This document shows, piece after piece, positions 34,047-45,834 of a stretch of 64,000 nt of DNA. Made by a program: the position numbers and the translations under genes. Origin of the DNA: Ferriphaselus amnicola (GTDB lineage: Bacteria; Pseudomonadota; Gammaproteobacteria; Burkholderiales; Gallionellaceae); assembly GCF_000974685.2 (NCBI RefSeq), contig NZ_AP018738.1, forward strand, positions 1,860,001 to 1,924,000, in the 5' to 3' direction. The notes beneath the pieces are model-generated. The model searched no databases. It worked only from the letters and a program-made list of their open reading frames with translations, and had not been told where the DNA came from. Numbering within the stretch: the first letter of the stretch is position 1; each line of letters opens with the position of its first letter.

Positions 34047-36949
34047 TTGTTCTTTCCTTTACCGGCGAACCACGCTTGCCAGCCCTGCTTGGCAGGCTTC
34101 ATACCCGGCACTGGCTCCATAGGCTCGAACTGCGGGAAGCTGTGCTCCGGCTCGCCCGCTTCCGCTGGATAGATGCGCACGCGCACGTCGTACCAAGCCG
34201 CTTGTCCGGTGATCGGGTCGGAGTTGGAAAAATGCGTACCGTGCCGCTTTCCGCGCAGCTCTTCCGAGATTAGGTGATTGAGCAGGAATCCTTGCTGCGA
34301 TTCGTTGGCATCTTTACTCAGGCTCCACGCGCCGGACGACTTGCCGATGGCATTCCACGTCCACACCGTGCCCGGCTCCACCGCTTCGGAGTAGCGGCAC
34401 AGACAGCGCACCTTGCCCCATTGCGACTCGATCCACATCCAGCCACCGTCAGCGATACCTGCCGCTTCGGCGGTCGCCGAGTTCACGTACAGGTAGTTGT
34501 AAGTGTGGATCTGGCGCAACCAAGCATTCTGCGAATCCCACGAGTGGTACATCGCCATCGGGCGCTGGGTCAGCGCGTTCAGCGGATATTTCTTCAGGTC
34601 GCTCTGCTCGTCTTCCAGCGGCGCATACCAGAACGGCAGCGGGTCAAAATAGGTGGCGACGCGCTCGCGCAACTCCTCCGGCGGCTGCTTACCGGGACGC
34701 TTGCCCTCGGCTGCCAGACGGAAACCCTGTAGCAGTTCGGAATAGATGTGGATGATGATGGGATCGTTGTCGCGACGCAGACCGGCTTGCTGGGACCACT
34801 CCATGTAGTCCTTGTTCCAATTGCGCATGTACTGGCTGGACGGCGGCAGGTGGTACTGGAAGAAACAACCGTTCTTCTCGTACATCTCCCACTGCTTGGG
34901 GTTCGGCTCGCCACGCATCGCCTTGTCGCCATCTTTACCGCGCCAGCCAGTCAGGAAACCGATACCTGAGCCCGGAGCGGTCTCATAATTGATGACGAAA
35001 TCCGGGTAGCTCTTGAACTTGCGCCCCCCTTCGGCAGTAGTGAACGCGGGCAGCTTGAGACGACTGGCCAACTCCACCAGCACTTCTTGGAAGGGCTTGC
35101 ACTCGCCCGTGGGCGGCAGCACGGGAATACGCACCGCATCCACGGGGCCATCGAACTCGGAGATCGGACGATCGAGCATGGACATGCAGTCATGCCGTTC
35201 CAGATAGGTTGTATCCGGCAAGATCAGATCGGCGAACGCCGTAGTCTCGGACTGGAAGGCATCGCACACCACGATGAACGGGATCTTGTAGCCGCCATCT
35301 GGATTCTTATCGACCAACATGTCGCGCACCTGCGCTGTGTTCATGCTGGAGTTCCACGCCATGTTAGCCATAAACAGCAGCAACGTGTCGATCGGATACG
35401 GGTCGCCGCGCCATGCATTGGTGATGACGTTGTGCATCAGGCCGTGTGCCGACAGCGGATGCTCCCACGAGAATCCCTTGTCGATACGCACCGGCTGGCC
35501 TTCCGCATCAACGAATAGATCGTCCGGTGTTTCCGGCCAGCCCAACGGTGCACCGCCCAGCGGGGTGTTCGGCTGCACTGCCTCAGGGCCTTTGGACGGG
35601 CGCGCATTCGGCGGAATGGCGCGTGGATACGGCGCTTTGTGACGGAAGCCGCCGGGACGGTCGATGGTACCCAGCAACGACATCAAAATCGCCAACGCGC
35701 GTATGCTCTGAAAACCGTTCGAGTGCGCAGCCAAGCCGCGCATGGCGTGGAAAGCGACCGGATTGCCGGTGACGGTCTCGTGCTCCTCACCCCACCAGTC
35801 CGTCCATGGGATAGGCAGTTCGATCTTCTGGTCGCGCGCAGTAACGCCCATCTCGTGCGCGATGCGCTTGATGGTGTCGGCGGAAATGCCGGTGATGCCC
35901 TCAGCCCACTCCGGCGTGCAGTCAGCCACGCGCTCTTTCAGCAATTGGAATGCTGGCTTGGCGGTCGTACCGTCCGGCATGGTGAAGGTACCGTATAGAC
36001 AGGGATCCGCACCCTTGGCGTGATCGTCCACCGGCTTGTTGCTCAAGCGATCCCACCAGTAGAAATTGTGCGGACGTAGCGGGTTGATCTTGTCGCCTTC
36101 GGGGTTGCGCACGAACATGCCGAACTCGTTGCTGGCCTCGTCCTGATTCACCAACTGACCGGAGTTGGTGTAGCGCGCCAAGAAATCGCGATCATAAAGA
36201 CCGAGCGCGATGATCTCGCGGATGATGGCGAGGATCAGCGCACCGTCGGTGCCGGGCTTGATCGGGATCCACTCGTCGGCGATGGCGGCATAGCCGCTGC
36301 GCACCGGATTGATGGCGACGAAGCGTCCGCCGTTGCGTTTGAAATCGCCGATGGCACTCTTCAGCGGATTGGAGTGATGGTCTTCCGCCGTGCCGATCAT
36401 GTAGAACACTTTGGCGCGCTCCAGATCGGGGCCGCCGAATTCCCAGAACGAGCCGCCGATGGTGTAGATCATGCCTGCGGCCATGTTGACCGAGCAGAAG
36501 CCGCCGTGCGCCGCGTAGTTAGGCGTGCCGAACTGGCGCGCGAACAAACTGGTGAGCGCCTGCATCTGGTCACGGCCGGTGAACAGTGCGAATTTTTTAG
36601 GATCAGTAGCGCGCAGGTGCGACAGGCGTTTTTCGAGGATGTCGAAGGTCTCGTCCCAGCTAATCTCCTCGAACTCGTTCGCGCCGCGCTCGCTGCCCGG
36701 CTTGCGGCGCAAAGGCTTGGTCAGCCGCGCCGGGGAGTATTGTTTCATGATGCCCGAGCCGCCCTTGGCGCAGATCACGCCCTTGTTCAGCGGATGGTCG
36801 GGGTTACCCTCGATGTAGCGCACCTCGCCGTCGCGCAGATGTACTTTGATGCCGCAGCGGCAGGCGCACATGTAGCACGTCGTAGTTTTCGTCGTGGTGG
36901 ACGCATCAGGAAGGGGTGTCGCTATCGGATCATGTATGGGCGAGGACAT
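34043..36949 (-). CDS. soeA: SoeA, molybdenum sulfite dehydrogenase
   Basis: The 968-aa molybdopterin oxidoreductase has the N-terminal [4Fe-4S] motif CYMCACRCGIKVHLRDG and no Tat signal, which fits the cytoplasmic sulfite-oxidising SoeA and not exported polysulfide reductase. It oxidises sulfite, the product of reverse DsrAB, to sulfate. The start at 36949 (MSSPIHDPI) is preferred over a TTG ten codons upstream; both have weak ribosome sites. SoeBC, TauE and the dsr operon support the assignment. A formate dehydrogenase-like or tetrathionate-type enzyme is less likely. Confidence 0.9.
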   Translation of the reverse strand: MSSPIHDPIATPLPDASTTTKTTTCYMCACRCGIKVHLRDGEVRYIEGNPDHPLNKGVICAKGGSGIMKQYSPARLTKPLRRKPGSERGANEFEEISWDETFDILEKRLSHLRATDPKKFALFTGRDQMQALTSLFARQFGTPNYAAHGGFCSVNMAAGMIYTIGGSFWEFGGPDLERAKVFYMIGTAEDHHSNPLKSAIGDFKRNGGRFVAINPVRSGYAAIADEWIPIKPGTDGALILAIIREIIALGLYDRDFLARYTNSGQLVNQDEASNEFGMFVRNPEGDKINPLRPHNFYWWDRLSNKPVDDHAKGADPCLYGTFTMPDGTTAKPAFQLLKERVADCTPEWAEGITGISADTIKRIAHEMGVTARDQKIELPIPWTDWWGEEHETVTGNPVAFHAMRGLAAHSNGFQSIRALAILMSLLGTIDRPGGFRHKAPYPRAIPPNARPSKGPEAVQPNTPLGGAPLGWPETPDDLFVDAEGQPVRIDKGFSWEHPLSAHGLMHNVITNAWRGDPYPIDTLLLFMANMAWNSSMNTAQVRDMLVDKNPDGGYKIPFIVVCDAFQSETTAFADLILPDTTYLERHDCMSMLDRPISEFDGPVDAVRIPVLPPTGECKPFQEVLVELASRLKLPAFTTAEGGRKFKSYPDFVINYETAPGSGIGFLTGWRGKDGDKAMRGEPNPKQWEMYEKNGCFFQYHLPPSSQYMRNWNKDYMEWSQQAGLRRDNDPIIIHIYSELLQGFRLAAEGKRPGKQPPEELRERVATYFDPLPFWYAPLEDEQSDLKKYPLNALTQRPMAMYHSWDSQNAWLRQIHTYNYLYVNSATAEAAGIADGGWMWIESQWGKVRCLCRYSEAVEPGTVWTWNAIGKSSGAWSLSKDANESQQGFLLNHLISEELRGKRHGTHFSNSDPITGQAAWYDVRVRIYPAEAGEPEHSFPQFEPMEPVPGMKPAKQGWQAWFAGKGKNK

Positions 36950-37027
36950 ATCTGCTCTTATATTTGGATTTTGTCGCAACGGCTGCTCTGAAAATCATGG
37001 CAGCACACCCGCTTTTGCAAGGTGCGC

Positions 37028-37098
37028 TATTAGGCGGAATCCCGCATCTGGGTGTCTATAACCTCATTGGGTGGGGCGCGACATAACCCTGATGGGGA
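37028..37098. promoter_or_regulatory. Divergent regulatory region, soeA / two-component system
   Basis: Plus-strand 37059-37073 reads TAACCTCATTGGGTG and 37084-37098 reads TAACCCTGATGGGGA, with centres 25 bp apart. Positions 37028-37063 match 28 of 36 bases with the tusA upstream block. On the minus strand GGTTATAGAC offers TATAGA as a -10 for soeA, with a leader of about 100 nt holding a small GCGG/CCGC hairpin. The plus-strand kinase gene starts 88 bp downstream, so the same sites may autoregulate the two-component system. Confidence 0.6.
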
Positions 37099-37186
37099 GG
37101 ATAGTTGATAAATTCATTTAGTCTGTTGATATTTTGAAGGATTCAGCTTAGTCTCGCGGGCGCTCTCCGTAATCAGGCTCAGGCCG

Positions 37187-38410
37187 ATGCAAAATAATAA
37201 GTTACTCATTCAAAAAAACGTCCCTATAGGATTCGCTTGGCCCAGCGATCCCGAATTCGTCACGCCCGGCGAAAGCGGCGACTCCGCTCACCCAGATGCC
37301 GCACCTCAGGCTGGCAGATTGCGCACACTGCTGAAAAATACGTTAGAAAGCATCATCGGTACTGTCAATGCGACCGCCGGTGTCGTGCGTTTGCTTTCGC
37401 CCGACGGCAGCACCATGCGGATCATCAGTTCGGCGGGGCTATCTGCCGAGTTGAGGCAAGAAGCTGAAGACTTCGCTGAACTAGACTGTGCTGTTCGCGA
37501 CTGCGCGACACTGGGACACGTCATCCATACATCGGACATCAGCGAGTGTAACTCCCGCCATAGTTGTCCGCATGCGACCTGCCGCTTCCAATCGCTGGTC
37601 GCTGCTCCGCTGGAAGCCCCCGGTGCGCCCGGCAAGCCACTCGGTATCCTGACCGTGTTCTTTGATGTCCAGCGCGATGCTTCCAGCCACAGCATGAACA
37701 TCATCGCCGCCTTCGCCGAGGTGATGGGTGCGAGCATCGAACACACCCGCATCAACCGCGAGATCAAGCGCATCGAACGCATGAGCGCGCGCCAGGCGAT
37801 GGCGAACGATATCCACGACACACTGGCACAGACCTTGATCTATGCGCGGATGCGCGTCAGCTTAGTACTGGAAGCCGTGCGCTTAGGTAACGAAGCGATG
37901 GCCACCAAGTACGCCCGCGACCTAGACGAGGCGCTAGAGATCGGCCAGAAAAGCGCGCGCGCTCTCATCACCGATTTCCGTGGCGAAATCGACGCGGGTG
38001 GTTTGCTGCCTGCCTTGCTCGAACTCACCGACCAATTCCGCGAGCGCAACGCCATCACCCTCGACTACCACAACCAGTTGGTCGATCTCGAATTACCGCT
38101 TGAGCATGAGATTCAGGTCTATCACATCGTGCGCGAGGCGCTGACCAACGTCGCCCGGCACTCCGGCGCAACGCATGCGCGGCTGTTCGTCGATGCCCGC
38201 AACGGCTATTACAACTTCACCGTTGAAGACAATGGCAGCGGCTCGCTCACCTTCACACCAGTGGAAGGCCACTATGGCATCATGATCATGCGCGAGCGAG
38301 CACAATGTATCGATGGTGCGATCACCGTCAGCAGCAAAGTTGGCAGAGGCACCCAAGTGCAATTATCTTTCCCCGAACCCTCGCTGGACTGGAGAGCAAT
38401 AAATGACTGA
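37187..38410 (+). CDS. Cytoplasmic NarX-type sensor histidine kinase with Cys cluster
   Basis: The 407-aa protein has no membrane helix. A GAF-like sensor region spans residues about 45-185. A HisKA_3 domain with phospho-His in NDIHDTLAQTL (His210) follows, then a HATPase with N-box REALTNVARHSGA and DNGSG. The sensor region has five cysteines at 101, 106, 121, 127 and 132, which could bind an iron-sulfur cluster or sense thiols. It overlaps the response regulator gene by 8 nt and diverges from soeA. It is probably a redox or sulfur sensor; the signal is inferred. Confidence 0.88.
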   Translation: MQNNKLLIQKNVPIGFAWPSDPEFVTPGESGDSAHPDAAPQAGRLRTLLKNTLESIIGTVNATAGVVRLLSPDGSTMRIISSAGLSAELRQEAEDFAELDCAVRDCATLGHVIHTSDISECNSRHSCPHATCRFQSLVAAPLEAPGAPGKPLGILTVFFDVQRDASSHSMNIIAAFAEVMGASIEHTRINREIKRIERMSARQAMANDIHDTLAQTLIYARMRVSLVLEAVRLGNEAMATKYARDLDEALEIGQKSARALITDFRGEIDAGGLLPALLELTDQFRERNAITLDYHNQLVDLELPLEHEIQVYHIVREALTNVARHSGATHARLFVDARNGYYNFTVEDNGSGSLTFTPVEGHYGIMIMRERAQCIDGAITVSSKVGRGTQVQLSFPEPSLDWRAIND

Positions 38411-39074
38411 GAAATTGAAGATCGTCCTGGTCGATGACCAAAGCCTGTGTCGGCGTGGTTTGAGTGAGCTACTGGCGAATTGCTACGGCTTCACCGTGCT
38501 GGGCGCGACTGGAGGCATCGACGAATTGCGCCTCCTGCTCGATCAAAAGCCCGACCTGCTGATCGTCGATCTGCGCATGAAACCGCTGGACGGTATCGCC
38601 CTGCTGGAGCAGTTACGCCGCGAAGGCTACGAGACTCCTGCCGTCATGCTCACCATGAGCGACTCCGAAACCGATCTATCGAATGCAATCCGCGCGGGTG
38701 TGCGCGGTTATCTGCTCAAAGACATGGCCCCCGACGAAGTGGTCGATGCCATCCGCCGCGTGGCGGCAGGCGAGTTGGTCGTCGCCCCGACCATGACCGT
38801 CAAAATGATCAACCTGCTACGCGGCGATAAATCCGGGCAAGAACCGAAGAACTCGCTCAAGCTGCTCACCGAACGCGAACGCGAGATCCTGCAACTGCTA
38901 GCGCGCGGCGAAAGCAACAAAGCCATCGCCCAAACCCTGTCCATCAGCTACGACACCGTCAAACTCCACGTCCGCCACATCCTCACCAAACTCAACCTAT
39001 CGTCGCGGGTAAAAGCCGCTGTGCTGTTCGCTACTGAGCAGAATACGCCCAAGGAAGACACCACCTCGCGCTGA
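38403..39074 (+). CDS. NarL/FixJ-family response regulator
   Basis: The 223-aa protein has a receiver domain with phospho-Asp56 in LLIVDLRMKPLDG, acidic pair DD11-12 and Lys in GYLLKDMAP. The C-terminal LuxR-type HTH (LLTEREREILQLLARGES, then SYDTVKLHVRHILTKL) would bind inverted repeats. It is the partner of the upstream kinase and the best local candidate for the TAACCCTTACGGGTG sites. Confidence 0.93.
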   Translation: MTEKLKIVLVDDQSLCRRGLSELLANCYGFTVLGATGGIDELRLLLDQKPDLLIVDLRMKPLDGIALLEQLRREGYETPAVMLTMSDSETDLSNAIRAGVRGYLLKDMAPDEVVDAIRRVAAGELVVAPTMTVKMINLLRGDKSGQEPKNSLKLLTEREREILQLLARGESNKAIAQTLSISYDTVKLHVRHILTKLNLSSRVKAAVLFATEQNTPKEDTTSR

Positions 39075-39143
39075 GCATGCTAGGGAACAGAGATGAGGGA
39101 CTGATCCGAGTTAGCTGATCCACAGTTTTTCGATTGTTAAATT

Positions 39144-39170
39144 AAAGGCGACCATTCGGTCGCCTTTGTT
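39144..39170. terminator. Terminator after the response regulator
   Basis: A perfect 10-bp stem, AAAGGCGACC (39144-39153) and GGTCGCCTTT (39158-39167) with loop ATTC, is flanked by A- and T-runs, so it can work for the convergent purL as well. Confidence 0.85.
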
Positions 39171-39198
39171 CTGAACTCCCGCTCTCACGGAAGTGACG

Positions 39199-43095
<3,897 letters not shown>

Positions 43096-43166
43096 AACAA
43101 GCACTCGGGGCGAAATAATGAGTTGCGATTATACTATGCGCCCCAACGACGACCGAACGAAAACTC

Positions 43167-44009
43167 GTGCCCATCTCCACCATAACGCAGCCGCAAGTCG
43201 CCCCCTTGCTCAAACCTCGCACGACGGACAGCCACAAAGGCATGTTCGGTAGCGTCTGGGTGATCGGTGGCGGCAGCGGGATGGTAGGCGCCGCACTGTT
43301 GGCTGGGCGGGCGGCCTTGAAGATGGGAGCGGGCTGCGTGCATATCGGACTGTTGGCGAGCGATGCGCCCAGCGTGGATTTCGTACAGCCGGAACTGATG
43401 CTGCATCGCATCGAACAAGGTTTGCCTGCTGTCGGCGATGTACTGGCCATCGGCTGCGGCATGGGCGTTTCGGCGCATGCGCAACGTCTGTTGCATGACG
43501 CGCTGTGGCTGGATGCGCCCTTGGTGCTGGATGCCGACGCGTTGAATCTGATCGCTGCTCATACTGACCTTGCCACACTGCTGCGCGAGCGAACTGCGGC
43601 GACCGTACTCACGCCGCATCCCGGCGAAGCCGCACACTTGCTGGCTTGTCGCACCGCCGACATCCAGTCCGACCGCCCCGCCGCCGCCCGCCGACTAGCG
43701 GAAAAATTCCGTTGCACCGTCGCCCTGAAAGGCGCTACCAGCCTTGTTTCCAGCGAGGATGGCACACTATATCAGAACACCACTGGCAATCCCGGCATGA
43801 GTGCGCCCGGCATGGGCGATGTGCTTGCGGGCATGATCGCGGCATTCCTCGCGCAAGGGGTTGCCACCACGGATGCCGCTAAACTCGCGGTCTATCTGCA
43901 CGGTGCAGCGGGTGACGCACTGGCCGAGTTCGGCGTAAAACTAGGGATGACTGCGAGCGAACTCACTGACAGCGCGCGGCACGTATTGAATCAATGGCAA
44001 ACCAAGTGA
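43167..44009 (+). CDS. nnrD: ADP-dependent NAD(P)H-hydrate dehydratase
   Basis: This 280-aa protein starts at GTG. It has the ribokinase-like NnrD/CARKD signatures: GSVWVIGGGSGMVGAALLAG, LVLDADALNLI, VLTPHPGEAAHLL and the catalytic GNPGMSAPGMGDVLAG. It repairs hydrated NAD(P)H. No NnrE (epimerase) domain is fused. It is divergent from purL, with a 71-bp gap for both promoters. Confidence 0.9.
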   Translation: MPISTITQPQVAPLLKPRTTDSHKGMFGSVWVIGGGSGMVGAALLAGRAALKMGAGCVHIGLLASDAPSVDFVQPELMLHRIEQGLPAVGDVLAIGCGMGVSAHAQRLLHDALWLDAPLVLDADALNLIAAHTDLATLLRERTAATVLTPHPGEAAHLLACRTADIQSDRPAAARRLAEKFRCTVALKGATSLVSSEDGTLYQNTTGNPGMSAPGMGDVLAGMIAAFLAQGVATTDAAKLAVYLHGAAGDALAEFGVKLGMTASELTDSARHVLNQWQTK

Positions 44010-44012
44010 AGC

Positions 44013-44363
44013 ATGGCAAAAGACATCACCGATTACAGCACTGTTGACTTCATCCCGCCCGAGCTGCACGTAGCTTGCGGCCAAGTGCTGATGGACAGAC
44101 AACAGCAGCTCGCCATCGTCGCCAGAAAAGATGATGTGCATGTGCATCTGGTACGAGAAAAGTCTGGCTTGATGAGGCTGACCAAACACACGGCACAAGA
44201 GTTGGTGGAACATTGGTCGGACGCCGAGTTTCCAGTCGATGAAGCGTTACCCAAGCTGCTCGCCTTGAGTAAACAACTGGGCGCCACGCAAGCTGCCCGA
44301 CAGGCGCTGGACAAGCTCGACCAGCAACTGCATGCACCACAACAAAATCAATTATTCGTATAG
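44013..44363 (+). CDS. Unknown 116-aa soluble protein
   Basis: It starts MAKDITDYSTVDFIPPELHV, 3 nt after the nnrD stop, so it is likely co-translated. It is charged, helical in the C-terminal half, with one cysteine in ELHVACGQVL and no signal or membrane part. I do not recognise the family. Confidence 0.65.
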   Translation: MAKDITDYSTVDFIPPELHVACGQVLMDRQQQLAIVARKDDVHVHLVREKSGLMRLTKHTAQELVEHWSDAEFPVDEALPKLLALSKQLGATQAARQALDKLDQQLHAPQQNQLFV

Positions 44364-44371
44364 GCAATCCG

Positions 44372-45127
44372 ATGGCAACCTCGATCGACATACGCGAAGA
44401 AGCGGGCGTGCGCACGCTGCACTTCGGTTCGGACTGGATACAAGGCGCGATGCGCATCGCCCGTCCGTGGAATCTGGAGCTAGATTACACCCGCGAGATG
44501 ATGACTTCGCTCTTACTTCGGGAAGACTCGCGCTACCCACGTAAAGTGCTGCTCATCGGCCTCGGCTCTGCGTCACTCACCAAGTTCCTTTATCGCAACT
44601 ACCCGCTGGCGAAACTCGATGTCGTGGAGATCGATCCCGGCGTGGTCGCTGCCGCTCGGCAGTTCTTCAAGCTACCGGACGACCCGCAGCGCCTCCACCT
44701 GCACATCTCTTGCGGCGCAGACTTTCTGCTGAACACCGGCAAGCAATGGGACTTGATCCTAGTCGATGGCTTCGATGCACTCGGTCGCGCTGGGGTGCTG
44801 GATACGCAGACATTCTACCTGATGTGCCGCGCCCACCTGAGCGAGCAAGGCATCATGGCGGTGAACCTGCTGGGTCGCAGCCGGGGCTTCAAAGCCAGCG
44901 TCGAACGCATCCGCGAAGCATTCGATGGCCGCGCACTGTGCTTCCCCTCCTGCGATTCCGGCAACACCATCGCCTTTGCAGCGGCGGGCGATGCTGTGGA
45001 AACCTCCCTGCTCGACCTCAAGGACGCTGCCCGCGAACTGAAAGAACGCACCGGCCTCAACCTGCTGCCCACGCTCACGCGACTGGAACAGGCGCAGACG
45101 TGTGAGGGCGGACTGTTTACGCTTTGA
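44372..45127 (+). CDS. Spermidine-synthase-like protein
   Basis: The 251-aa Rossmann-fold protein has the SAM/dcSAM-binding sequence VLLIGLGSASLTKFLYRNYP, followed by LDVVEIDPGVVAAAR and the aspartate in WDLILVDGFDA. These are typical of polyamine synthase family members. The gatekeeper residues for a real spermidine synthase are not clear. It may be a methyltransferase-like relative. It lies 8 nt after the small unknown gene. Confidence 0.75.
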   Translation: MATSIDIREEAGVRTLHFGSDWIQGAMRIARPWNLELDYTREMMTSLLLREDSRYPRKVLLIGLGSASLTKFLYRNYPLAKLDVVEIDPGVVAAARQFFKLPDDPQRLHLHISCGADFLLNTGKQWDLILVDGFDALGRAGVLDTQTFYLMCRAHLSEQGIMAVNLLGRSRGFKASVERIREAFDGRALCFPSCDSGNTIAFAAAGDAVETSLLDLKDAARELKERTGLNLLPTLTRLEQAQTCEGGLFTL

Positions 45128-45128
45128 T

Positions 45129-45221
45129 CGCAAACAGTATGGTCTGACCAGAGTTGGAATAGCGGATCGATTCGGCATAAATTACGCCACGGTCAGCGGG
45201 CAGTTAAGTGGGGGAGGGTGA
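45129..45221 (+). pseudogene. Possible C-terminal remnant of a transposase-type HTH protein
   Basis: In one frame the DNA reads RKQYGLTRVGIADRFGINYA then TVSGQLSGGG and a stop. The LT..GIADRFGINYATVS part resembles the terminal helix-turn-helix of REP-associated tyrosine transposases. There is no start or upstream domain. It is a weak match and may be chance. Confidence 0.25.
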
Positions 45222-45370
45222 CCTGTTCACCAGCCTTAGGGCAAGGATTGGATCCAAGTTGGTTAGATTCCAGTAGAACTTTCTTGAACAAGGACTTAAC
45301 TTGATTAGCCCGGCTTGAAAACCTACTGCAGATGCAGTAAATATAATGATCGACTGGGGTAAAGCGATAT

Positions 45371-45754
45371 ATGGGAAATAATCTAAAAAATGAGGGAAAG
45401 TATCCTAGAGCTTCGCTATTTTATTTCTGCCTATTTCTGACATCGATATTTGGCCCAACGGCATATTTATTTCACGGAAAAGTGCTCGAATGGCTCGGGG
45501 GAGCATTATTCTCATTTGTATTGCTTGTGGTGGTTTATTGGAGGTACGGTGAGCTTGGCAATATAAGAAAAGCTGTTATAACCGCATTTGCTGTCAGTAG
45601 TTCGATATGCTACCTCGCGTATCTGCTTCCAGATTCCAGATATATGCTGCTACCTGGAATGGCATGGATATTTCATATGATGTATTTTTGCTTTGTTGGG
45701 CCAGGAACACATGTATATGAAGTAATGTGCATGCATGACAAAAAAACAAGGTAG
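45371..45754 (+). CDS. Unknown AT-rich membrane protein
   Basis: The 127-aa protein has about four hydrophobic helices (ASLFYFCLFLTSIFGPTAYL, ALFSFVLLVVVYW, AFAVSSSICYLAYLL, GMAWIFHMMYFCFVG). Base composition is far more AT-rich than the neighbours, and codon use differs, which suggests acquired DNA. The palindrome TACTGCA-GA-TGCAGTA lies about 35 bp before the start. No family is recognised. Confidence 0.6.
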   Translation: MGNNLKNEGKYPRASLFYFCLFLTSIFGPTAYLFHGKVLEWLGGALFSFVLLVVVYWRYGELGNIRKAVITAFAVSSSICYLAYLLPDSRYMLLPGMAWIFHMMYFCFVGPGTHVYEVMCMHDKKTR

Positions 45755-45834
45755 GGCACACTCAATAGTGCCCCGAATGTATGTCTCGTTTCTTAGCAAC
45801 TTTCAGCCAACGGAGCGCAGGCAATTGTACGAAG

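Noticed and set aside
34043-36949. Formate dehydrogenase or exported polysulfide/thiosulfate reductase
   Set aside because: There is no Tat signal, and the partners (SoeB/SoeC type, TauE, dsr genes) fit the cytoplasmic sulfite-oxidising enzyme better.
37059-37098. Classical NarL 7-2-7 heptamer sites
   Set aside because: The half-sites are 5 bp with a 5-bp centre (TAACC-N5-GGGTG) and not TACYYMT with a 2-bp gap, so they are similar in type but not the nitrate regulator motif.
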